This document shows positions 52,019 through 60,856 of a DNA stretch of 64,000 nt, piece after piece (the first letter of the stretch is position 1; each line of letters starts with the position of its first letter). The notes beneath the pieces were generated by a model. That model did not search any database and was not told the DNA's origin. It saw nothing but the letters and a program-made list of their open reading frames with translations. The stretch comes from Paraburkholderia sediminicola (GTDB lineage Bacteria; Pseudomonadota; Gammaproteobacteria; Burkholderiales; Burkholderiaceae), in the NCBI RefSeq assembly GCF_902859805.1, contig NZ_CADIKC010000001.1, positions 1,302,001 to 1,366,000 of the forward strand. Direction: 5' to 3'. Made by a program: the position numbers and the translations under genes.

Positions 52019-52630
52019 ATGAAACAACAGACTACTGGCGAGACGCTTTGCCCCCTCGCTCGCGCGGCCGCCGTCATTGCGGATCGCTGGACTATCCTGA
52101 TCCTGCGCGAGTTGAGAATGGGGAATGACCGCTTCGACGGCATTCAGGCACAGACCGGAATGTCGCCCAACCTGCTTACCCAGCGCCTCAAAACAATGGA
52201 GGACAACGGGCTCATCGAGCGTCGGGTCTATCAGGAGCGACCCAGACGGCACGCTTACTGCGTCACTGACAAGACGCGCGAGCTTGACGGAGTGATGCTG
52301 ACCCTTCGTTTGTGGGGAATGCGGCACTGTGGGCTGGACCCGGAAGCTGAAGGCGCTGTGACGATGAAGCACCGGCGAACCGGCGAGGTAATTGGCAGCG
52401 ACTGGCAACCCGAAGAAGAGGACTTGCCTTTCACTTTCAGCCAGGTCGAGACTCGGGTAAATCCGGCATGGGCTGCCGAGCGTGCCACTCGCGCGGAAGC
52501 CTTTGCGACTGGACGGCGCATTCAGGTTTCCAAACGCACACCGCAAAAAAAGCAGGCCCCCGTGGCGTTGAAAGCGGAAAGCGGGAAGCGCACTCCGCGA
52601 AAGCGCGATTCTGCTTCTCTGAAGGACTGA
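52019..52630 (+). CDS. HxlR-family regulator with basic tail
   Basis: 203 aa. The winged HTH core (CPLARAAAVIADRWTILILR, FDGIQAQTGMSPNLLTQRL, GLIERRVYQERP) is HxlR-type. After residue 160 it has a Lys/Arg-rich tail (VSKRTPQKKQAP, GKRTPRKRDSAS) that most relatives lack, which could add non-specific DNA contact. It is divergent from the isochorismatase operon. Confidence 0.87.
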   Translation: MKQQTTGETLCPLARAAAVIADRWTILILRELRMGNDRFDGIQAQTGMSPNLLTQRLKTMEDNGLIERRVYQERPRRHAYCVTDKTRELDGVMLTLRLWGMRHCGLDPEAEGAVTMKHRRTGEVIGSDWQPEEEDLPFTFSQVETRVNPAWAAERATRAEAFATGRRIQVSKRTPQKKQAPVALKAESGKRTPRKRDSASLKD

Positions 52631-52955
52631 CCTTCTGCGAGTGGACCCGCCGGCTTTCCAGACGTGGAATGCCGGTGCCCTACCAGGTCTGGCGCGCTTG
52701 AGGAAAATCGGATCTTGACCTCCATCTCTTGAGCGGCTCGCGGTACGCCGCGCAGACCGAAATGTCGAACGACTGCGGTATCGGCCATTTGCAGTTGATC
52801 ATCCAGACTCGATTACACGCACGGCCGGCTTCCTTTCGCGCACTTACAAAACATCAAGTCTCGCGCGACAGACCCGATAACTCGATTGCACGTCGCTACC
52901 GTGCATTCGATTCTCGACCGTCTCCCCAAGCGCGGAGCAAAGGAAGCGTCAGCCC
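52631..52955. other. Spacer without recognised genes
   Basis: About 325 nt after the HxlR gene. No gene or structure is supported. Confidence 0.35.
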
Positions 52956-53666
52956 ATGTCGCCTGATCCGATCAACACGAATACGTCAGTCACCACACCG
53001 CCACCACCCGAGCTTCCTTCATCAAAGGATGCAGCGTCGACAGACAGCACGTCCGACCGCAGCAACGATGCACTGATAACAGCACTCAAGCAGACGTTGA
53101 CGCGGCTCGGCATCGATGCATCAACGGGATTAACCATCAGCGATAACATCAACGACAACTCCGACTCCTCGTCGTTGCACAGGCGCGTGAGTGCGTCGAG
53201 CGCGTCACTGGTCGCGGCGCTCTATCAGGCGCTCGAATTGCAGCGGTCAATTGCCGCGGCTAACGGCCTGAGCACGTCGGGCAAAGAAACGAAGGACGCG
53301 CTTTCCGCCGCGGCAGATATCCAGCCATCCAGTTCGGCCGTAAGCGGCTATCGCGATCTCGGTGCGCAGATTGCCGATCTGGCGAAGATGTCCGGCACGG
53401 TAGCAAGCGACGACGATGGCGATACGGACGAATGGGATTTCGATATCGACAATTCCAACAACACATCAAGCGCTGTGACAAAGCCGGGCGACCCGATGAC
53501 AGCCGCAATGGAACAATTGAATCAGGCCTTACGGGATCACGTCGCGGCGCTCGCGCAGAATGCGAACGCGAAAGTCTCGCTCGCTGCTGTGCTCGACGGA
53601 TTGTCGGACGAGACGAAGGGAGTCCAATGGCGGCCGCTCGGTGTGTTGATCGATGTGCAGGCGTAG
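52956..53666 (+). CDS. Hypothetical Ser/Asp-rich protein
   Basis: 236 aa, not recognised. The N-terminal 65 residues are Ser/Thr/Pro/Asp-rich and likely disordered; two helical blocks follow (residues about 75-100 and 170-200, the latter AAMEQLNQALRDHVAALAQ) and an acidic patch (DDDGDTDEWDFDID). No signal or membrane segments. It is isolated from its neighbours. Confidence 0.6.
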   Translation: MSPDPINTNTSVTTPPPPELPSSKDAASTDSTSDRSNDALITALKQTLTRLGIDASTGLTISDNINDNSDSSSLHRRVSASSASLVAALYQALELQRSIAAANGLSTSGKETKDALSAAADIQPSSSAVSGYRDLGAQIADLAKMSGTVASDDDGDTDEWDFDIDNSNNTSSAVTKPGDPMTAAMEQLNQALRDHVAALAQNANAKVSLAAVLDGLSDETKGVQWRPLGVLIDVQA

Positions 53667-53832
53667 TGGCCGATCAATGCCGTCACGCTAATCTAGTGTT
53701 CACCGAGTATCACGACCGCGTTGTTTGATCGGGCAGTTGCAACGCGTTCAGCCGTACAGCGCGGGATCGTCCGCGATTTACGCTCCGTCGTCGAGCGATC
53801 GCTTGTGGCCGTTGCGTGCCGCACGCGGTTGC

Positions 53833-54494
53833 TCATGGCGTTGTTCGGGACATGCTGTGGCGAGTGGCGAATCGCTGCCACCAGTAGGTCAATTTTTCGC
53901 ACCCTTCCATTAGTGAAATGGCTTCAGGTGCCTGCATGAAGCATGCGAACATTGGAGCGGCGTACAAATCAGCAATTGTCACGTCATCGCCGATCAGGAA
54001 CCCATGGTTGCCGGACACGCGCGTCAATTCAGATAGACATACAGCGGCACACGGTAGCGCGGCGGCGATCTTCCGCTCATCTGCTAACCGGCCTTCCCGA
54101 ACTGAAACCACGCGTTCAACGTATATATCCCAAACGAGCGTTCGGTATGCATAGGCGTCCAGTATCCCAACGATCTGGTTTACCTTGGCGCGGGCTCTCG
54201 GATCTGTCGGTTGCAGTTTGCATCCGGGAAAAGCATCGTCGATATAGCGAACAATCGCGCCTGTCTCGTAAAGATGAAAATCGCCATGCTCGAAGGCTGG
54301 AATGCGGCGAACGGATGACGCGTCAAATGCTCCTGCGGAACCCCCGTCTCTGCGAATACATCTACTTCGACCAAGTCGTATTTGACCTGCTTCTCTTCCA
54401 GCGCAAGCCGGACGATCCGCACATATACACTCCATGCGGCTCCGTATACTTTCACCACATTAGTTGTCGGCACAGCGTTGCCCCAGTCGCGCAT
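53833..54494 (-). pseudogene. Glutathione S-transferase gene with a -1 frameshift
   Basis: The N-terminal thioredoxin-like half (VKVYGAAWSVYVRIVRLALEE to LTRHPF) reads from 54494 in one frame. The continuation RIPAFEHGDFHLYETGAIVRYIDD to the C-terminal helical domain (ending near 53833) reads in another. The break lies at about 54304-54307, where one G appears missing from TTCGGCCGC. Joined, it is a full-length GST of about 220 aa. It is either a recent pseudogene or a base-calling error. Confidence 0.85.
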
Positions 54495-54640
54495 GGAAGG
54501 CGCGGATACGACAGTTTATTTAACGAAGCGTACGCCCCCCCAATCCTGTCGAATGCGGCCGCTCCGGGAACTGCATAAGTTTCGTTGGCGATCATGTATT
54601 TGGCGTTGTCCAACAGCGTTTCGCGACTGCAAGACGTGCG

Positions 54641-55153
54641 CTAATCCCTTGCGACCATCACCTTGTTCTCATGTTTGATACCGCCAAGGGCAAAATACGC
54701 TACCCCTTCTTGTGTCAACCCACGGGAACGATAGAAAGAGATCGCCTTTTCGTTTTGTGAGTTGACGATGAGCCAGATTGCACGATTTCCAGTTCTTGCC
54801 TCTGCAATGCCTCTGGCATGAGCCAGCAATGCTGATCCAATGCCACGACCAGAAAAAGAGGCATGGATGTAAAGTGTTTCGATCTCGATGGGAACGTCCG
54901 TATGGTACGAATCAAAGCGCATGACAATATAGCCGGCAAGATTTCCCTCTGCCTCGGCAACCAGCACAACAGCGCCTAGATCGTTCACTAAGGTCTGGAT
55001 TTTTTCTGGCGTAAATGTCGCCAGGACATATTGCGCGATGACCTCGGACACTCCCGCCGCTGCATACGTATGCACCCATACATTTGCGCCAAGCACCGCA
55101 ATACGCGCTGAGTCTTCCGGCCTGGCTGTTCTTATCAAATGCGTAGCTTCCAT
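54641..55153 (-). CDS. GNAT N-acetyltransferase
   Basis: 170 aa. Acetyl-CoA loop in YIHASFSGRGIGSALLAHA, then WLIVNSQNEKAISFYRSRGL, the standard Gcn5 core. The N-terminus (IRTARPEDSARIAVLGANVW) is typical of amino-acid or toxin acetylators. Substrate unknown; upstream of the GST remnant on the same strand. Confidence 0.85.
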   Translation of the reverse strand: MEATHLIRTARPEDSARIAVLGANVWVHTYAAAGVSEVIAQYVLATFTPEKIQTLVNDLGAVVLVAEAEGNLAGYIVMRFDSYHTDVPIEIETLYIHASFSGRGIGSALLAHARGIAEARTGNRAIWLIVNSQNEKAISFYRSRGLTQEGVAYFALGGIKHENKVMVARD

Positions 55154-55400
55154 CGTGTTCTTTTTTCAGAGCCCGTTGGCAAAGGTGGGTTGGACGTGCC
55201 GACAAGCGCCGATTGTCGGCGATGTAGGCCACATCGTCGAGTGTCTCTCCACGACCGAACCCGAAAGTTCGACGTCAAAATAACTCGACCCAACCCGGGC
55301 TCGCGTCGAACTTCCGTCGTCGACCCATTGCAGCCAATTAACCCATTCGAACCCCGTCACTCAGCAAAACAAACCCAGCGGGGGACGCCTAAAAGCGAAA

Positions 55401-55422
55401 ACGCGCAGATTTATCTGCGCGT
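55401..55422 (-). terminator. Terminator of the DUF4148 gene
   Basis: Arms 55401-55410 and 55413-55422 (ACGCGCAGAT and its complement) are followed on the minus strand by TTTTCGCTTTT. Located 82 nt past the stop. Confidence 0.75.
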
Positions 55423-55504
55423 CTCAACGTCATTCTCTCAACAGACCAAGGACGCCCAGGCACCACTCAATCCACGACACAAGGCTGCAATCAATCCGGC
55501 CAAT

Positions 55505-55777
55505 TTATGCGCCGCCGAAAAACACGGGCTTCATTCCGTCATTCGGGTCCGGGCGAACAGAGCCTTGAATTTTATGTCCCAGGTGCGAGACGGCAGTGTC
55601 GAACGAACGCAGTTCATGGTGGATGCCCGACGCCGAAGTACCGTCAGCAACGCCACCAAAGCTACTTTGTGCAGCCTGAACATTGGCCGGAGCGACCGCT
55701 TCGTTGGATTGAGCAAAAGATGAGACAGCCGGGATTGCAAGAGCAGCTGCGACGATGAGCGATTGAACGAGTTTCAT
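55505..55777 (-). CDS. Small secreted DUF4148-like protein
   Basis: 90 aa. Signal peptide MKLVQSLIVAAALAIPAVSSFAQ cleaved after SSFA; the rest is a short, repeat-poor sequence with GGVADGTSASG and a C-terminal DPNDGMKPVFFGGA. The signal-peptide form and size match the small exported DUF4148 family frequent in Burkholderia. ATG 55777 follows GGAGG. Function unknown. Confidence 0.75.
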   Translation of the reverse strand: MKLVQSLIVAAALAIPAVSSFAQSNEAVAPANVQAAQSSFGGVADGTSASGIHHELRSFDTAVSHLGHKIQGSVRPDPNDGMKPVFFGGA

Positions 55778-55810
55778 GATACTTACCTCCAGACTTCGTT
55801 TGTTCCGCAA

Positions 55811-56498
55811 ACGCCCGTTTGCGTTTCAGTGCTTGCAGTCTAGGCCGAGGTCGGTGCGCAATTAAGTGCTTGCGGAACAAAACAATGTTGAAAAAATAAG
55901 TACAAACCCTTAGACCCCTGCATCACGCACGCAGCGGCTTGCGTTCGCCCCGCCGTCCACATCACCATGACCTCAACTCCCGTCCCAATCAAACAGCTAA
56001 CGTTCGCACATTCGGCGCAAGAGGTCATACAGGTAGAGCGCTCAAACCCGAGCGAGCTTTTAACCCGCCATCAAGCAAAGGCAAGTGATCGCAATTTTGT
56101 ATTGTCATTAATTTGCCTCAATATTTAATAAGTTGAAACAAGGCATTCCATAGACTAGAGTGGTCGGTAACTTCTATCTGCATACATATTCGAATCTCCA
56201 ATACGGAAAGCGGATGACAGGCCATCTCGTCATTGATCACGGTGGCCCATGCTGGATCAGCTCTCACGCCTGGATTGTGCCAACCAGCAATCCTCACTAA
56301 CCATGGCCGCTTTCAGATGAAAGCCAGCGCAATTTATCTCGGTACAGACGCGCGAACCGCATATATATGCAGATTTTTATTTCGCAAAAGACTCGACTTT
56401 ATTTCGATTTGCGTCGATATCGAGACGCAAGGTGTGCCCTATTGTGCCGCATATGAATTTATCGCGATTCGGGTTTTATTCGAGGAAAGGGGATCACT
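55811..56498. other. AT-richer spacer upstream of the HAF-repeat gene
   Basis: About 690 nt with no convincing gene. It should contain promoters for the DUF4148 gene (minus) and the HAF gene (plus). No strong motif was found. Confidence 0.35.
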
Positions 56499-57536
56499 AT
56501 GCAATCCGCATGCAAGATGATTAGCAACGTGCGCTACGCTCGCGGCGCCCTGATTGTTTTCACTCTGATCGCGGTCGCTGCATTTCAGCCTGCCGCAGGC
56601 CAAAGTCTCACCATCAAAGATCTCGGCGCGCTCCCCGGTCAATATAACTACAGCAACGCGCTCGGGATCAACGAGCGCGACCAGGTGGTCGGCTACTCGA
56701 TCACGGCCGGTGGGAACACGCACGCCTGTCTGTTTGAAAACGGGGTGGTGACCGATCTGGGCACGTTCCCTGGTGGCAGCTACAGCTCAGCTAGCGCGAT
56801 CAACGATCGTGGCCAGGTGGTCGGTTCCTCGAGCACCGCGCGCGGGAGTTCGCACGCCTTTCTGTTCGAACACGGGGTGATGACCGACCTGGGTACGCTA
56901 CCCGGCGGCGACGTCAGCGGAGCTAACGGGATCAACGAGCGCGGCCAGGTGGTTGGTCTAGCGTCCAACCTACGCGGGTACATTCACGCTGCCCTGTTTG
57001 AAAACGGCGTGGTGACCGACTTGGGCACGCTCCCCGGCGGCAGCGATAGCGGAGCTTTGGGGATCAACGATCGCGGCCAGATAGTCGGCTATTCGTCCAT
57101 CGCAGGTGGGTACGCGCACGCCTTTCTGTATGAACACGGGGTGATGACTGATCTGGGCACGCTCCAGGGGAATAACGGCATCAGCCATGCTCAGGCGATC
57201 AACAATCGCGGCCAGGTGGTCGGCATATCGTCTACCGCAAGCGGGGACGTGCACGGCTTTCTGTATGAAAAGGGGGTAATGACTGACCTGGGCACGCTCC
57301 CCGGTCTCAACGACAGTAACGCTTTTGGGATCAACAATCGCGGCCAGGTAGTCGGCGAATCGGATGCCGGAACCAACCCGTACTTGCCGCACGCGTTTCT
57401 GTTTGAACATGGGGCGATGACTGACCTGGGCACGCTCCCCGGGGACAACTTCAGCGAAGGTGTCGGGATCAACGAGCGTGGCGACATCGCTGGCAACTCC
57501 ACGTTGCACGCTATCCTTTGGACACGAAAAAAATGA
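56499..57536 (+). CDS. Secreted HAF-repeat protein
   Basis: 345 aa. Signal peptide (ALIVFTLIAVAAFQPAAG), then about eight copies of a 40-residue HAF repeat, consensus LGTLPGG, a variable stretch, GINxRGQVVG, then HAFLFExGVMTD. The last copy ends NSTLHAILWTRKK. HAF repeats form a beta-propeller-like extracellular domain of unknown role. The start has AAAGGGG. DNA repeats are strong (LGTLPGG coded many times), making it prone to copy changes. Confidence 0.88.
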   Translation: MQSACKMISNVRYARGALIVFTLIAVAAFQPAAGQSLTIKDLGALPGQYNYSNALGINERDQVVGYSITAGGNTHACLFENGVVTDLGTFPGGSYSSASAINDRGQVVGSSSTARGSSHAFLFEHGVMTDLGTLPGGDVSGANGINERGQVVGLASNLRGYIHAALFENGVVTDLGTLPGGSDSGALGINDRGQIVGYSSIAGGYAHAFLYEHGVMTDLGTLQGNNGISHAQAINNRGQVVGISSTASGDVHGFLYEKGVMTDLGTLPGLNDSNAFGINNRGQVVGESDAGTNPYLPHAFLFEHGAMTDLGTLPGDNFSEGVGINERGDIAGNSTLHAILWTRKK

Positions 57537-57655
57537 TTGCCGGTCTCTAATGGTTAGCAAATCATGTTGAAATTGTGGGACGAACATGGCCAACGGTCCG
57601 GTTCAGCGGCGGCCCGCGCAACGAACCGTTCGCTGCAACCGATCGTTAGGCACCC

Positions 57656-58294
57656 TCACTGACGCACATAGCGCAAGTGCGTGGCAGCCGGGCCATCCAG
57701 AACCCTGTCAATGCGAAACTGCGGCCCGGGCTCGCGCAGGTTCTCGAAGAGACGTCGCCCGCTGCCGAATAACACCGGTGACAAGGCGATTTCAAGCTCA
57801 TCAACAACACCCATGGCCAGGTACTGCTGGATCACATCGGCTCCGCCCGCGATACGAATATCGCGATTGCCGGCAGATTCCCGAGCCAGCTCAAGGGCAC
57901 GCTCGGGCCCGTCATTGATGAAGTGGAAGGTCGTCCCACCCGGGCGCACCCAGGGTTCGCGTTTCTCATGAGTAAGAACGTACACAGGTTTGTGAAACGG
58001 AGCTTCCTCTGGCCACGCACGCTCACCTTGTTCGAACATTCGCTTGCCCATAATGTTGGCGCCGATTCGCTCCGTCGTGCTGCGAAGCAGGTCATTGACC
58101 GGGCCGGTCTCTCCCCCTGGTCCGAGCTTGAGGTTCTCGCGGAAGTACTGTTGATTGAAGATCCAGGCCATCAGTGCACCCCACTTAGCGCCCCAGTTCT
58201 TGTACTCGGGCGTCTCCCAATGTTCCATGGTCATTCCTTCCGGTGCCATGTAGCCATCGAGACTAAGTCCAATGTTGACGAATACTTTGCTCAT
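57656..58294 (-). CDS. Dihydrofolate-reductase-like (RibD C-terminal) protein
   Basis: 212 aa. SKVFVNIGLSLDGYMAPEGM and the C-terminal IRIAGGADVIQQYLAMGVVDELEIALSPVLFGSG are hallmarks of the RibD_C/DHFR-like family. It is probably an NADPH-dependent reductase of unknown substrate. It stands alone. Confidence 0.87.
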   Translation of the reverse strand: MSKVFVNIGLSLDGYMAPEGMTMEHWETPEYKNWGAKWGALMAWIFNQQYFRENLKLGPGGETGPVNDLLRSTTERIGANIMGKRMFEQGERAWPEEAPFHKPVYVLTHEKREPWVRPGGTTFHFINDGPERALELARESAGNRDIRIAGGADVIQQYLAMGVVDELEIALSPVLFGSGRRLFENLREPGPQFRIDRVLDGPAATHLRYVRQ

Positions 58295-58750
58295 GATTCT
58301 CCTCTCGCATGTTCGGATGTCGACCTAACTTTGACGACTGCCGGTTAACTCCGCAGCTAGAACTAGAGATACATCGAATGAGATGAGATAGCTGCGCCAT
58401 TTTGACTTCTGCCGAGCCGCTTATGCAGGTAATACCAAGCATGTTTGCCGCAGAACGCCTCAAATCGACCAAACTCACTATAGCCTGGCCTCAGGTAAAA
58501 GCACGACCGAAGACGACCGTCACGCCCACTTTAAGCACGCAGCTTGGCCTTCATACATAGCTGCAAATAGTGAAGGAGATCGTCGTCGTAACGGGCGCTA
58601 TATTTTCCGTAGTCGATGAACTCGTAGTAAATGTTCATCGCCTGAATAAATCGTCTCTCGCTCCTGCCGCCGGATTAGAGAAGTATCCAGACGAGTAGCC
58701 ATTTCCAGGCGAGAATGCAAAACCATGACAACCCGCTGGAGAAAGAAACC
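58295..58750. other. Spacer with a gene remnant
   Basis: About 455 nt. Apart from the coding-like fragment at 58531-58674 on the minus strand, nothing is recognised; the region should also hold the promoter of the racemase-like gene. Confidence 0.35.
58531..58674 (-). pseudogene. 3' gene fragment
   Basis: An open stretch ending at TAA reads RFIQAMNIYYEFIDYGKY and continues SARYDDDLLHYLQLCMKAK to the end, which has clear protein character (aromatic and charged helices). The frame is closed upstream and the longest ATG form is only 35 codons. It looks like the tail of a lost gene. Confidence 0.4.
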
Positions 58751-59407
58751 GTGCGCATCGTCTGTTTGCACACCGCTGACAGCAACATCGCCTTGTTCGA
58801 TGCGGCTGCCCGCGCCGCCGGATTCGAGGCGCTCGAGTTGACGCACGTGGTCCGCGCCGACTTGCTCGCGGGCGCCGAGCAGGCCGGCGGCTTGACCGAG
58901 GCGATCGCGTCGCAAACCCGCGAGGCGCTCCTCGCGCTCACGGACAACGCCCACGCCGTGTTGCTCAACTGCTCGACGCTCGGCCCATCAGTGAACGACG
59001 CCCTAGCCGCGCAAGCCGCACCGGTCCCCGTTTTACGCGCCGATGCCGCGTTGGCTCAACACGCGGTGGAAAGCGGCGGCAAGGTTGTCGTGCTATGCAC
59101 CGTATCCACAACACTCACCCCGACCACTCGCCTGTTCGCTGAAGCCGCCATGCACACCGCCGCGGAAGTTGACGTTCAGTTGGTGAGCGGCGCATGGGAC
59201 CGTTTCAGAGCAGACGACACAGCAGGCTATCTGTCCATGATCGCCACCGCTGCGGATGTAGCCTACGAAAACGGCGCGGACGTCGTAGCGTTTGCACAAA
59301 CATCGATGGCCGGAGCAGCCTTGTTGGTCGCGGGCGAAGCGAAGCCTCTGACCACACCGGCCATCGCTCTCGCCGCTGCAGTGCACGCAGCCACACTCGC
59401 AGCTTGA
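58751..59407 (+). CDS. Asp/Glu/hydantoin racemase-like protein
   Basis: 218 aa from GTG 58751, with a GGAG nine bases upstream; a longer ATG start at 58715 is possible. The first racemase Cys is present in VLLNCSTLGPSV, but the second position reads FAQTSMAGAA, with Gln in place of Cys. Two-Cys racemisation should therefore fail; it may be a lyase or a binding protein. It is cotranscribed with the kinase gene 6 nt downstream. Confidence 0.8.
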   Translation: MRIVCLHTADSNIALFDAAARAAGFEALELTHVVRADLLAGAEQAGGLTEAIASQTREALLALTDNAHAVLLNCSTLGPSVNDALAAQAAPVPVLRADAALAQHAVESGGKVVVLCTVSTTLTPTTRLFAEAAMHTAAEVDVQLVSGAWDRFRADDTAGYLSMIATAADVAYENGADVVAFAQTSMAGAALLVAGEAKPLTTPAIALAAAVHAATLAA

Positions 59408-59413
59408 AACGCG

Positions 59414-60220
59414 ATGTTCGCTGAGTACCTCGTCAAATGGGACTTACTGCCGGACGGCGAGCCGATTCGCACGCATAGCAGCCGGCTGCTGCCGGTGCGC
59501 CAGCATGGCGTCGCCGCGATGCTAAAAGTTGCGCAGGAACCCGAAGAGAAATTCGGCGCGCAACTGATGGTGTGGTGGGACGGCGACGGCGCGGCCCGCG
59601 TGCTCGCCCACGATGCCGACGCCCTGCTGTTGGAGCGCGCCCAAAACAATCATGCGTTAGCGGATCAGGCCCGCACGGGCGACGTTGAAGCAGACGACCA
59701 CGCCATCGACATCCTCTGCGCCGCTGCGGCGCGACTCCACGCACCACGTAACAAACCGTTGCCCGACCTGATCGGCTTGCCACGCTGGTTCCAGAGTCTC
59801 TGGCCCGCAGCGCAGCAATACGGCGGCTGGCTCTCCGACTGTGCTGCGACAGCGCAAGCCCTACTCGCCGCGCCGCAAGACCCTGTCGTGCTGCACGGCG
59901 ATATTCATCACGGCAACGTCCTCGATTTCGGCGCGCGTGGCTGGCTGGCGATCGACCCGAAAGGTCTCTACGGCGAACGCGGCTTTGACTACGCGAACAT
60001 CTTCTGCAATCCGGACGAGTCGTCCGCGCTGGCGCCTGGACGGTTCGAGCGTCGCGTCGAACGCGTAGCGCAAATCGCGGGGCTCGACAGACACCGTCTG
60101 CTGCAGTGGATCCTCGCGTGGTCAGGTTTGTCCGCGGCGTGGATTCTCGAAACGGGCGAGACGCCGGACATCGATATCGACATCGGCAAAAAGGCGGCCG
60201 AAGCGTTGAAGCGGAAGTGA
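59414..60220 (+). CDS. APH(6)-like aminoglycoside phosphotransferase family kinase
   Basis: 268 aa. Catalytic segment LHGDIHHGNVLDF and the metal-binding AIDPKGLYGERGFDYAN match the APH(6)/hydroxyurea-kinase group. It may phosphorylate an aminoglycoside or a natural small molecule. Its coupling to a racemase-like gene suggests a physiological role rather than resistance. Confidence 0.83.
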   Translation: MFAEYLVKWDLLPDGEPIRTHSSRLLPVRQHGVAAMLKVAQEPEEKFGAQLMVWWDGDGAARVLAHDADALLLERAQNNHALADQARTGDVEADDHAIDILCAAAARLHAPRNKPLPDLIGLPRWFQSLWPAAQQYGGWLSDCAATAQALLAAPQDPVVLHGDIHHGNVLDFGARGWLAIDPKGLYGERGFDYANIFCNPDESSALAPGRFERRVERVAQIAGLDRHRLLQWILAWSGLSAAWILETGETPDIDIDIGKKAAEALKRK

Positions 60221-60299
60221 TCGCTGGGAACTGAAGAGGAGAGGAAACTGCCCTGAGCGGCAGCCCGCAAGCCGCCGCCCAAGTCCTACGTCAATTAAA

Positions 60300-60632
60300 T
60301 TAATGCGGAGCTTTACCGTTGGGCAGGGCGTCCAGCGGTTTGTGCTGTTCTTCACCGAGTCCCGGGAAGAACGCGTTCCATGCGGCGCGCACACCCTGAG
60401 CCGCGGTGGCCTCCGCGCCAATCGATTCTGCCTCGCCGTCCGCAGCTTTCGAAGGGTCAGAGGAAAGACCGCGCCAGTGCGTGAACACCAGCAGCGGTTT
60501 CTCGGTCCATACACCGTCGCCATATTTCGCAAATGCCGTGTCGCCGCTCGTCAACTGCACCTCGTACCAGCCTTCATGGACAGGCGTATGGGCAGCAAGC
60601 TCAAACCAGGCGGTCGGTTCGATTTCCTTCAT
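60300..60632 (-). CDS. Hypothetical protein
   Basis: 110 aa. Residues 8-55 (AWFELAAHTPVHEGWYEVQL to FTHWRGLSSDPS) resemble a small conserved domain with alternating beta strands; the C-terminus (FFPGLGEEQHKPLDALP) is Pro/Gly-rich. No function is assigned. ATG 60632 was chosen over an upstream in-frame start. Confidence 0.6.
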   Translation of the reverse strand: MKEIEPTAWFELAAHTPVHEGWYEVQLTSGDTAFAKYGDGVWTEKPLLVFTHWRGLSSDPSKAADGEAESIGAEATAAQGVRAAWNAFFPGLGEEQHKPLDALPNGKAPH

Positions 60633-60856
60633 GTCGTCTCCGGTCGGATAAATCGTCAAAGATAACCACAAGCAAGGCATTCTTCATGCCCGAACCCGGT
60701 AGTGGCCCGGCCGGCGCGCGACGCATGTCACGCGGTGCTGCAGGGCGGTGTGCTGGGCATGACCTGCGGGCGATTCGTCGACGTCGCGCACTCCGAATTC
60801 GCCGCGCATAAACGACACGATAGCGCGACATAGGCCGCGCGGACAAACGTAAAAAG

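Noticed and set aside
56640..57500. Regular DNA repeats suggesting a CRISPR or satellite
   Set aside because: The periodicity (about 120 nt) codes for HAF protein repeats in one frame; there are no short identical repeats with unique spacers.
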